Source: Streptomyces sp. R21 (GTDB lineage Bacteria > Actinomycetota > Actinomycetes > Streptomycetales > Streptomycetaceae). Taken from it: 64,000 nt of DNA. Positions 1 through 7,522 of the stretch are shown piece by piece (position 1 is the stretch's first letter; every line of letters starts with the position of its first letter). The notes beneath the pieces are model-generated. The model saw only the letters and a list, made by a program, of their open reading frames with translations. It was not told the origin of the DNA and did not search any database. The stretch lies in NCBI RefSeq assembly GCF_041051975.1, contig NZ_CP163435.1, positions 8,648,501-8,712,500 on the forward strand, written 5' to 3'. Position numbers and translations under genes: made by a program.

Positions 1-22
1 AGCAGTCCCGTGGAGGCCCCGC

Positions 23-1000
23 ATGCAGGCATGGCAAGTGCACCAGAACGGCGAACCGAGCGAGGTGATGCGTCTCGACGACGTGGCGCGGCCGGTGCCC
101 GGCGAGGGCCAGGTGCTGCTCAAGGTGCGCGCGGCGAACATCAACTTCCCTGACGCGCTGATGATCCGCGGCCACTACCAGGTCCAGCCGCCGCTGCCGT
201 TCACGCCCGGCGTGGAGATCTGCGGCGAGACCGAGGAAGGGCGCCGCGTGATCGCGAACCCCGCACTGCCGTACGGCGGCTTCGCCGAGTACGCGCTCGC
301 GGACGCAGCGGCGCTGCTGCCCGCGCCGGACGCCCTGGACGACGCCGAGGCCGCCGCCCTGCACATCGGCTACCAGACCGGCTGGTTCGGCCTGCACCGC
401 CGCGCCCACCTGGAGGCGGGCGAGACCCTGCTCGTGCACGCGGCCGCGGGAGGCGTCGGCAGCGCCGCCGTCCAGCTCGGCAAGGCGGCGGGCGCCACCG
501 TCATCGGCGTCGTCGGCGGGGCCGAGAAGGCCGCCGTGGCCCGGGAGTTGGGGTGCGACGTCGTCATCGACCGGCGCACCGAGGACGTCATCGCCACGGT
601 CAAGCAGGCCACCGGCGGGCGCGGCGCCGACGTGATCTACGACCCCGTCGGCGGCGAGGCCTACACCCAGTCCACCAAGGTCGTCGCCTTCGAGGGCCGG
701 ATCGTCGTCGTCGGCTTCGCCAGCGGGTCGATCCCCAAGCCCGCCCTCAACCACGCCCTGGTGAAGAACTACTCGATCCTCGGCCTGCACTGGGGTCTGT
801 ACGGCACCAAGAACCCGAAGCTGATCCAGCACTGCCACGAGCAGCTCACCGACCTCGCCGCGCGCGGCGCCATCAAGCCGCTGATCAGCGAGCGTGTCCC
901 GCTGAGCGGTGCCGCGGCCGCGGTGCAGCGCGTCGCCGACGGCGTCACCACGGGGCGGGTCACCGTGCTGCCCTCTCTGGAGAACGGAGCCACCGCATGA
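23..1000 (+). CDS. NADPH:quinone oxidoreductase-type MDR dehydrogenase
   Basis: A 325-aa zinc-independent medium-chain dehydrogenase. The N-terminal GroES-like fold (residues 1-120) is followed by a Rossmann domain with the nucleotide-binding run AAGGVG at about 141-146. The zinc-ligand Cys/His set of alcohol dehydrogenases is not seen, which favours the quinone oxidoreductase/enoyl reductase branch. The ATG follows GGAGG by a normal distance. Its stop overlaps the ATG of the next acyl-CoA dehydrogenase (ATGA), so the three genes form one translationally coupled unit, probably for oxidation of an acyl-CoA. The exact substrate cannot be read from sequence. Confidence 0.85.
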   Translation: MQAWQVHQNGEPSEVMRLDDVARPVPGEGQVLLKVRAANINFPDALMIRGHYQVQPPLPFTPGVEICGETEEGRRVIANPALPYGGFAEYALADAAALLPAPDALDDAEAAALHIGYQTGWFGLHRRAHLEAGETLLVHAAAGGVGSAAVQLGKAAGATVIGVVGGAEKAAVARELGCDVVIDRRTEDVIATVKQATGGRGADVIYDPVGGEAYTQSTKVVAFEGRIVVVGFASGSIPKPALNHALVKNYSILGLHWGLYGTKNPKLIQHCHEQLTDLAARGAIKPLISERVPLSGAAAAVQRVADGVTTGRVTVLPSLENGATA

Positions 1001-2178
1001 CCGACGCCGCCGAACTGCGCCGCCGCACCCAGGAGTTGCTGGCCGCGCACCAGCCCGGGGCAACGGACCGCCTGGACTTCCTGAAGGCCCGCTTCGACGC
1101 CGGGCTCGCCTGGGTGCACTACCCCGAGGGCCTCGGCGGGCTCGGCGCCCCGCGCACCCTCCAGGCCGTCGTGGACGCCGAGTTGGAGGCTGCGGACGCC
1201 CCGGACAACGACCCGCGGCGCATCGGTATCGGCCTGGGCATGGCCGCGCCGACCATCCTCAAGTACGGCACCGAGGAACAGAAGCAGCGCTTTCTGCGGC
1301 CCCTGTGGACCGGCGAGGAGGTGTGGTGCCAGCTGTTCAGCGAGCCCGGCGCCGGATCCGACCTCGCGGCGCTGGGCACCCGCGCCGTGCGCGAGGGCGA
1401 CGAGTGGGTCGTCAACGGGCAGAAGGTGTGGACGTCCAGCGCCCACCTGGCCCGCTGGGCCATCCTCATCGCCCGCACCGACCCGGACGTGCCCAAGCAC
1501 GCGGGCATCACCTACTTCCTCTGCGACATGACCGACCCCGGCGTCGAGGTGCGGCCGCTGCGCCAGGTCACCGGCGAGGCCGAGTTCAACGAGGTGTTCC
1601 TCACCGACGTCCGCATCCCCGACACGCGCCGCCTCGGCGAGGTGGGCGACGGCTGGCGGGTCGCGCAGACCACGCTGAACAACGAACGCGTCGCCATCGG
1701 CGGCATGCGCATCCCCCGCGAGGGCGGCATGATCGGGCCGGTCTCCAAGACCTGGCGCGAACGCCCCGAGCTGCGCACCCACGACCTGCACCAGCGGCTG
1801 CTCACCCTGTGGGTCGAGGCCGAGGTCGCCCGGCTCACCGGCGAACGGCTGCGCCAGCAGATGGCCGTCGGCCAGCCCGGCCCCGAGGGCGCCGGCATGA
1901 AGCTCGCGTTCGCCCGCCTCAACCAGGAGATCAGCGGCCTGGAGGTCGAACTCCTCGGCGAGGAAGGCCTGTTGTACGAGGACTGGACGATGCGCCGGCC
2001 CGAACTCGTCGACTTCACCGGCCGCGACGCCGGATACCGCTACCTCCGCTCGAAGGGCAACAGCATCGAGGGCGGGACCAGCGAGGTCCTGCTGAACATC
2101 GTCGCCGAACGCGTCCTGGGACTGCCGTCCGAGCCGCGCACCGACAAGGACGTCGCCTGGAAGGACCTGGCCCGATGA
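997..2178 (+). CDS. Acyl-CoA dehydrogenase, catalytic-type subunit
   Basis: A 393-aa FAD-dependent acyl-CoA dehydrogenase. The flavin/substrate segment reads LFSEPGAGSDLA, and the C-terminal EGGTSE run supplies the glutamate that acts as catalytic base in this family. The start is the ATG in the ATGA overlap with the upstream oxidoreductase, and its own stop overlaps the next start in the same way. Together with the following gene it resembles the heteromeric ChsE/FadE pairs of actinobacterial steroid and side-chain oxidation, in which only one subunit carries the base. The substrate assignment is inference. Confidence 0.85.
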   Translation: MTDAAELRRRTQELLAAHQPGATDRLDFLKARFDAGLAWVHYPEGLGGLGAPRTLQAVVDAELEAADAPDNDPRRIGIGLGMAAPTILKYGTEEQKQRFLRPLWTGEEVWCQLFSEPGAGSDLAALGTRAVREGDEWVVNGQKVWTSSAHLARWAILIARTDPDVPKHAGITYFLCDMTDPGVEVRPLRQVTGEAEFNEVFLTDVRIPDTRRLGEVGDGWRVAQTTLNNERVAIGGMRIPREGGMIGPVSKTWRERPELRTHDLHQRLLTLWVEAEVARLTGERLRQQMAVGQPGPEGAGMKLAFARLNQEISGLEVELLGEEGLLYEDWTMRRPELVDFTGRDAGYRYLRSKGNSIEGGTSEVLLNIVAERVLGLPSEPRTDKDVAWKDLAR

Positions 2179-3260
2179 CCGACTTGCTCTACTCGGAGGA
2201 GGAAGAGGCGCTGCGCGCCGCCCTCCGCGACCTCCTCGCCGACCACTGCGACGCGGCGGGCGTCATCACGCGCGTCGAGACCGACACCCCGCACGACCGC
2301 GCCCTGTGGAAGGCGCTGGCGGACGGCATGGGACTCGCCGGTCTCCTGGTGCCCGAGTCCCAGGGAGGCCAGGGTGCTACCCATCGCGAAGTGGCCGTGG
2401 TCCTGGAGGAGTTGGGCCGCGCCGTCGCGCCCGTCCCGTATCTGACCAGTGCCGTCGTCGCGACGGAGGCGCTGCTGGCCTGCGAGAGCGAGGAGGCCGC
2501 CGGACTGCTGACAGCCCTGGCGTCCGGGCGCACGATCGGCGCACTCGCCATCGCGCTGAACGTCGCGCCGAGGGCCGCCCACAAGGCCGTACGGCATGAA
2601 GACGGCGCCCTGCACGGGGAGTTGACAGGGATCGCCGACGCGGCGGCGGCCGATGTGCTGCTGGTCCCGGCGGACGACGGCGCCCTGTACGCGGTGGACG
2701 CCGACGCCGTCACGGTCACCACACAGGTCTCCCTCGACCTCACCCGGCCGGTCGCCACGGTCACCTTCGACGGCGCCCCGGCGCGCCGGCTGGGCGACGC
2801 GGAGCCCGCCGTACGCCGCGCCCTGCGCGCCGGTGCCGGGCTGCTCGCCTCCGAGCAACTCGGCGTCGCCGACTGGTGCTTGACGGAGACGGTGCGCTAC
2901 CTGAAGGAGCGCAAGCAGTTCAACCGCCCCGTCGGCGGCTTCCAGGCGCTCAAGCACCGGCTCGCGCAGCTGTGGCTGGAAGTGGTGAACACCCGCGCCG
3001 CGGCCCGCAACGCCGCCGACGCGCTGGCCACCGAGAGCACGGACGCCGACGTGGCGGTCGCCGTCGCCCAGGCCTACGCGGCCCCCGTCGCCGTCCACAC
3101 GGCCGAGGAGGCGCTCCAACTGCACGCCGGCATCGGCATGACGTGGGAGCACCCGGTCCACCTCTACCTCAAGCGCGCGAAGGCCGACTCGATCGCGTAC
3201 GGCACCGCGGGCCGCCACCGCGAGGCACTGGCCGAACTGGTCGACCTCCAGGCCCCCTGA
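2175..3260 (+). CDS. Acyl-CoA dehydrogenase, partner subunit
   Basis: A 361-aa acyl-CoA dehydrogenase paralogue overlapping the previous gene by ATGA. It keeps the C-terminal family signature GIGMTWEHPVHLYL, but the region where the upstream protein has EGGTSE reads AYGTAGRHR, so the usual catalytic glutamate is absent. This is the pattern of the non-catalytic partner in alpha2beta2 ACADs such as ChsE1-ChsE2. Last gene of the three-gene operon and closed by a strong terminator. Family call is firm; the partner role is inferred. Confidence 0.82.
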   Translation: MTDLLYSEEEEALRAALRDLLADHCDAAGVITRVETDTPHDRALWKALADGMGLAGLLVPESQGGQGATHREVAVVLEELGRAVAPVPYLTSAVVATEALLACESEEAAGLLTALASGRTIGALAIALNVAPRAAHKAVRHEDGALHGELTGIADAAAADVLLVPADDGALYAVDADAVTVTTQVSLDLTRPVATVTFDGAPARRLGDAEPAVRRALRAGAGLLASEQLGVADWCLTETVRYLKERKQFNRPVGGFQALKHRLAQLWLEVVNTRAAARNAADALATESTDADVAVAVAQAYAAPVAVHTAEEALQLHAGIGMTWEHPVHLYLKRAKADSIAYGTAGRHREALAELVDLQAP

Positions 3261-3302
3261 CGTACGTCCGACCTCTCGGAGAAGTCCGGGAGAAGCCCGG
3301 GA

Positions 3303-3330
3303 GAAGCCCGCCCCACCTGGGGCGGGCTTC
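3303..3330 (+). terminator. Rho-independent terminator hairpin
   Basis: A perfect 12-bp stem, GAAGCCCGCCCC pairing with GGGGCGGGCTTC across an ACCT loop, lies 42 bases after the acyl-CoA dehydrogenase operon. It has only a short T-run, as is common in Streptomyces. Confidence 0.85.
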
Positions 3331-3463
3331 TTCGTGTGCGCTCGTCCGGACAAGTGAACGCATGGCGGCAGTCCGGCCAACTCCCTTCACGCACCTGCCT
3401 CTTGGACCCTGCGGGATCGCATACTCGCTGAGGTCCCATACGGCCCTTCCCGGGAGGCAGAGC

Positions 3464-4327
3464 ATGGCCCTCACCACTCGCCGCAGAGCCCTCACCACCC
3501 TCGGCGCCGCCCTCGCGGGCTCGGTCGCCCTGCCCGCCACCAGCGCGCTGGCGAGCGAACACAAGCACGGCCCGCGCCCGTTGTGGCGGGCCCACGCGCA
3601 CAACGACTACGAGCACCCGCGCCCCCTGATCGACGCCCTCGACCACCGCTTCGGCAGCGTCGAGGCCGACATCTACCTGGTCGGGGACCAGCTCCTCGTC
3701 GCCCACGACCCCGTCGACCTCGATCCGACCCGCACCCTCGAATCCCTCTACCTGGCCCCGCTCGCCGCCCGCCTCAAGGCCAACCGCGGCTCGGTGTACC
3801 GGGGTTACCACAGGCCCCTGCAACTCCTCATCGACATCAAGACCGAGGGCTCCTCGACGTACGTCGAACTCGACCGCCATCTGCGCCGCTACAAGCACCT
3901 GTTCACGACGTACGCCCATGGCCGCGTGTTCCCCGGCCCGATCACCGCCGTGATCTCCGGCGACCGCGCCGCCCGTGTGCCCATGGAGGCCCAGAGCGTC
4001 CGGCGCGCCTTCTACGACGGCCGGCTCACCGACCTCGGCACCGCGGCGCCCGCCTCGTTCGTCCCGCTGATCAGCGACAACTGGACGCTCAACTTCAGCT
4101 GGCTCGGGGACGGTCCGTTCCCCGACGCCGAGCGCGAGAAGCTGCGCGGCATCATCGCGGCGGCGCATGCGCGGCGGCAGAAGGTGCGGTTCTGGGCCAC
4201 GCCCGATCTGGCGGGCCCGGCCCGTGACGCGCTGTGGAGCGAACTCCTCGCCGCCGACGTCGACTACTTCAACACCGATGACCTCGCCGGTCTGGAGGCG
4301 TTCCTCGACGCCCACGAACGGGCGTAG
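3464..4327 (+). CDS. Secreted PI-PLC/GDPD-like phosphodiesterase (AIM6-type)
   Basis: A 287-aa exported protein. The N-terminus (MALTTRRRALTTLGAALAG) looks like a twin-arginine-type signal, ending near ALA. The mature part begins with RAHAHNDYEHPRPL, and VEADIYL and LLVAHD supply the His, Glu and Asp expected of the glycerophosphodiester phosphodiesterase/PI-PLC barrel; LLIDIKTEG follows. This arrangement matches the AIM6-like branch, so it probably cleaves a phosphodiester outside the cell. The ATG follows a GGGAGG site. Monocistronic, after a terminator. Substrate unknown. Confidence 0.75.
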   Translation: MALTTRRRALTTLGAALAGSVALPATSALASEHKHGPRPLWRAHAHNDYEHPRPLIDALDHRFGSVEADIYLVGDQLLVAHDPVDLDPTRTLESLYLAPLAARLKANRGSVYRGYHRPLQLLIDIKTEGSSTYVELDRHLRRYKHLFTTYAHGRVFPGPITAVISGDRAARVPMEAQSVRRAFYDGRLTDLGTAAPASFVPLISDNWTLNFSWLGDGPFPDAEREKLRGIIAAAHARRQKVRFWATPDLAGPARDALWSELLAADVDYFNTDDLAGLEAFLDAHERA

Positions 4328-4454
4328 ACACCTCTGTTCGAAGGGGCGTGGACACCACACGTTCGGAGGACACGTCAGCTGCCCCGACGAACCCCCCGCT
4401 ACGCGACACTTGCGGCCGAAAGCCGCGGTGTCGACGTGGCGGAGGAGGTTGACG

Positions 4455-4649
4455 ATGGCCATTTCCATCTCTGTGGTGGTCCTGCTGCTGATTCTCGCGG
4501 TGGTCTTCCTGCGCAACGGCGCACTGAAGCTGTCGCACGCCCTGGTCTGCGTCCTGCTCGGCTTCTATCTGGCGAGCACCAGCATGGCGCCGACCATCCA
4601 CGACGGGCTCACGGCGACGGCGGACATCGTGAGCAGCCTCAACCCGTGA
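4455..4649 (+). CDS. Small two-helix membrane protein
   Basis: A 64-aa hydrophobic protein with two predicted membrane helices (about residues 3-19 and 27-44) and a short polar tail. The ATG follows a strong GGAGGAGG site. No family is recognised. Its last bases overlap by 11 nt the 3' end of the convergent gene, so the two messages are antisense to each other at their ends. Confidence 0.7.
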   Translation: MAISISVVVLLLILAVVFLRNGALKLSHALVCVLLGFYLASTSMAPTIHDGLTATADIVSSLNP

Positions 4650-5106
4650 CGTCGCCGGCGAGGCGCGCGGCGTAGTCCTCGTACTCCAGGCAGAGCCGCG
4701 TCTCGTGCACCCGGCCGTGCACGGAGGCATGGCAGGCGTTGGTCACGGCGGCGGCCGCGTACCAGGCGAGGTGGGCGATGCGGGCGGCCTCGTCGAGCGT
4801 GGGGCCCGTCCCCTCTCCGATGTGATCGGCGGCGACCTGGATCTGCTCGAAGCTGTCGAGCATGGTTCGCAGGGTCACCTCGGTGCCGTCCGCCAGCCGG
4901 GTCCGGACAGCCGCGAGCGCGCTCCTGAGGACCTCCGGACTGCCCGCTCCGGTCCGCTCGTGGAAGTGCTCGAAATGCGGCAGGAGCCGCTCGGCCGACG
5001 CGGCGGCGAGGGTGGTCCGCTCGTCCCCGGACAGCGCGGACAGCGCGGACAGGGCGGCCAGGTCCGCCACCGGGTCCTTCACGGGGTCCGTCACCGGGTC
5101 CGTCAC
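4639..5106 (-). CDS. Conserved hypothetical helical protein
   Basis: A 155-aa, largely helical, soluble protein with no signal or membrane segment. The N-terminus carries a short repeat of DPV units, then LAALSALSALSG; the rest is amphipathic helices rich in His (FEHFHERTG, HLAWY, HASVHGRVHE). No family recognised. Its ATG overlaps the stop of the upstream phosphodiester glycosidase gene (ATGA, 4-nt overlap), so it is translationally coupled to a secreted enzyme although it is itself probably cytosolic. Confidence 0.65.
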   Translation of the reverse strand: MTDPVTDPVKDPVADLAALSALSALSGDERTTLAAASAERLLPHFEHFHERTGAGSPEVLRSALAAVRTRLADGTEVTLRTMLDSFEQIQVAADHIGEGTGPTLDEAARIAHLAWYAAAAVTNACHASVHGRVHETRLCLEYEDYAARLAGDVTG

Positions 5107-6344
5107 GGGGCGGAGAACACCCCGATACCGTTCGGAACCGGCCGCTCCGCGCCTCCGCTGGGATGGTTGCGCACGCTGACGGTGCCCGCCCCCGGCTCCC
5201 GGGCGACCAGCGTCGTCGAGCCGCCGCCGTCGAGACTGAAGGCGTCGGTGGAGCCCAACTTCCGCATGGTGGCGGCCACTTCGGCGATGGTGAGTCCGCT
5301 GCGGTACTCGGGTGCGCCGTCGAGCGCGAGGAGCAGCATGCGGCGCCCGCCGTCCGAGATGCCCACCGCCGTCCGTACCGCCGAGGTCGTGTTGTCCAGG
5401 CCGGGAAGCGGCGAGCCGTCCGTGAGGACCGGGTATCCGCCGAGCGCGAAGCGGTAGGGGACCTTGCTGGTGTGTGCCACCAGACGGTGCCGTACGAGAA
5501 CCGGCTCGCCCGTCGACAGCTTCCGCAGCTTCCGGGCGCCCTCCTCGCGGCCGACCAGGACGGTGGTGTCCGCCGCGATGGGACCGCTGCCGGGTGTGTC
5601 CGCCGATGACACGACTCGACCGTGACGGACCGTCACCTCATACGTGTCCGTACTGCAGGGCGCGGCCCGGTCGGTGTCCGTGCCGCAGGTGGCCCGCACC
5701 CGGGAGACGCTGCCCCAGTCCGAGGTGAACGCTCCGACGGAGTCCTCCGGCAGCGCGTACTGGTTGAGCCCGCCCAGCGGAAGCAGCCCCTGCGCAGTGC
5801 CCACGGCACCGTCGAGGTCCAGGCTGTCCAGCCGCGCCCGGCCGTCGACGCCGACACCGAGCACGTCCTCGGTCGTCGTACCGGGCGGCAGCGCGGGCCC
5901 GAAACGCTGGCCGTTTGGAACCGCCGCCTTCAGCGTGTGCCCGCGCGCGATCGCCGGGCCCACGGTCGCGCCGGTCGCCTCGACCCCCGGATGCTGGGTC
6001 TCGGTGATGTTGAAGAAGTCGCCGTTCACGCCCGCGACGGCGCCCTGGGTGTCGGCCAGCCGGGAGACGGGCGCCCGGGCGGCGACGGCCCCCGGATACA
6101 GCAGGTCGAGCCGTACGTGCGGATTGCCGAGGTCGACGCCGAGCACATGCGCGTGCGTCACCCCCTTGGCCGCCGGGATGTCGAACTCGGTGTACGTGAC
6201 CCCGGGCGCGATGTCGGCCGTACCCGCTGCCGCGCTCTGCGCGCCGCTGGCCGGTGCCGCCCCCACCAGGGCCGCACCGGCCAGCGCGCTCCAGGCCGCG
6301 AGAACCGTCAGTGCCGTTCTGAACCGTCCGTTACGACGTGTCAC
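5103..6344 (-). CDS. Secreted phosphodiester glycosidase (NAGPA domain)
   Basis: A 413-aa protein with a Sec-type signal peptide (residues about 1-35, ending at ASGA-Q). The body matches the phosphodiester glycosidase/NAGPA family: VAGVNGDFFNI near residue 105, a middle barrel region, and the C-terminal signature FSLDGGGSTTLVAR. Members remove terminal GlcNAc-phosphodiester groups; in bacteria they act on exopolysaccharide or cell-wall glycans. Transcribed with the overlapping small helical protein downstream. Substrate not determinable here. Confidence 0.82.
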   Translation of the reverse strand: MTRRNGRFRTALTVLAAWSALAGAALVGAAPASGAQSAAAGTADIAPGVTYTEFDIPAAKGVTHAHVLGVDLGNPHVRLDLLYPGAVAARAPVSRLADTQGAVAGVNGDFFNITETQHPGVEATGATVGPAIARGHTLKAAVPNGQRFGPALPPGTTTEDVLGVGVDGRARLDSLDLDGAVGTAQGLLPLGGLNQYALPEDSVGAFTSDWGSVSRVRATCGTDTDRAAPCSTDTYEVTVRHGRVVSSADTPGSGPIAADTTVLVGREEGARKLRKLSTGEPVLVRHRLVAHTSKVPYRFALGGYPVLTDGSPLPGLDNTTSAVRTAVGISDGGRRMLLLALDGAPEYRSGLTIAEVAATMRKLGSTDAFSLDGGGSTTLVAREPGAGTVSVRNHPSGGAERPVPNGIGVFSAP

Positions 6345-6419
6345 AGTCCCCCCTGATGTCTCGTCAACTCTCGCAGGACTCAGGGGAAGTGCACCAGACG
6401 GCGATGGCCGTCGCGGGGG

Positions 6420-6776
6420 CTATGTGCCGACGACGCGGGAACGGATCAGGAAACGCACTCCTTCGGGTGCCTCCAGCGAGAAGCCGCTGCCCCGGCCCTG
6501 GACGACGTCGACGATCAGCCGCGTATGGCTCCACAGCTCGTACTGGTTCTTCGACATCCAGAACGTCACCGGTTCGTCCACCCCCTCGACCTCCAGCTCG
6601 GCGAGCAGGATGTCGGAGCCGCCCGTGCGGAACTCGCCCTCCGGATAGCACATGGGCGCGCTGCCGTCGCAGCAGCCGCCGGACTGATGGAACATCAGCG
6701 GCCCGTGCGCCGCTCGCAGCAGCCGCAGCAGATCGGCGGCCGCCGGGGTCAGTTCCACGCGGGGGGTCACGTCCAT
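6420..6776 (-). CDS. DUF779 family protein
   Basis: A 118-aa protein starting at the ATG preceded by AGGAG. It has the DUF779 hallmark SGGCCDGSAPMC near residue 32 and the MSKNQYELW block near 75. Family members often sit beside aldehyde dehydrogenases; none is adjacent here, so the gene appears to be a stand-alone copy. The vicinal cysteines suggest metal or redox function, which is inference only. Confidence 0.8.
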   Translation of the reverse strand: MDVTPRVELTPAAADLLRLLRAAHGPLMFHQSGGCCDGSAPMCYPEGEFRTGGSDILLAELEVEGVDEPVTFWMSKNQYELWSHTRLIVDVVQGRGSGFSLEAPEGVRFLIRSRVVGT

Positions 6777-6877
6777 CGCCTCTCCTCGCACGCTGCCGGG
6801 CCGCGGGGCGGCCGGTCCGGCGGCCCATCCAACTCCCGGCGACGTTGCGGGAACGTTGCACGGCCCGGAGCGCGAGG

Positions 6878-7291
6878 TCAGGCAGGTACGCAGACCTCGG
6901 CGCCCTTGAGGGTGCCCTGTCCGATGACCTCGATCAGCGGGTGGACGCAACCGGAGGCGAGGTAGGTGCGCCAGGTGTCGGTTCCGGTGTTGCTGCCGGG
7001 GACGAGCGGGCCGTAGACGGTCGAGTGGAAGTTCGCGCCGCCGCCGGTGTTGTTCTGCCAGCCGAGCCGGACGTGAATGCTGTCACCCGCCCGCTTCCAG
7101 TACCCCACCCCGATAGTGCCCTGCTGGCCGACCCTTCCGGTCACGTCGATGCACAGATCACCGTTGCCGAGATTGGTGCAGCGCTGGACGTACGCGGTGG
7201 GGGACGCGGGTGCGGCCTCGGCGGGAGCCGCCGTCGCGGCGAGCAGCAGGGTGGCGGAGGCTACGCCCAGCGTGGTCGCGAGTATGCGCAT
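6878..7291 (-). CDS. Small secreted protein with four cysteines
   Basis: A 137-aa protein with a clear signal peptide (about residues 1-27, ending AEA-A). The mature domain of about 110 residues has four cysteines spaced as two likely disulfides (RCTN, LCID, SGCV, EVCV) and a Gly/Asn/Thr-rich middle. No enzyme motif. It resembles the many Streptomyces exported proteins of unknown function. It stands alone between the DUF779 gene and the divergent XRE/NB-ARC regulator. Confidence 0.65.
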   Translation of the reverse strand: MRILATTLGVASATLLLAATAAPAEAAPASPTAYVQRCTNLGNGDLCIDVTGRVGQQGTIGVGYWKRAGDSIHVRLGWQNNTGGGANFHSTVYGPLVPGSNTGTDTWRTYLASGCVHPLIEVIGQGTLKGAEVCVPA

Positions 7292-7522
7292 GTTCCCTCA
7301 ATTCCATGGGTGGGCAAGGCGGTCGGTTTCCTTGCCCTTGTGGGGGCTGTGCGGCCCTTGGTGCTCGGTCGGCAGGAGTCTCGCCGTGGGGCGTGACGTG
7401 CGGCAATGCTTTCGAACCAGGTCGAACCGTGCATGGGCCATCTCGTCCGGGGGCTCTCTTAGACTTTCCGTGATCATGCTCGGGGGCTTCGACGGGAGCA
7501 TGGCGGTGAGAAGGGGAGAGGG

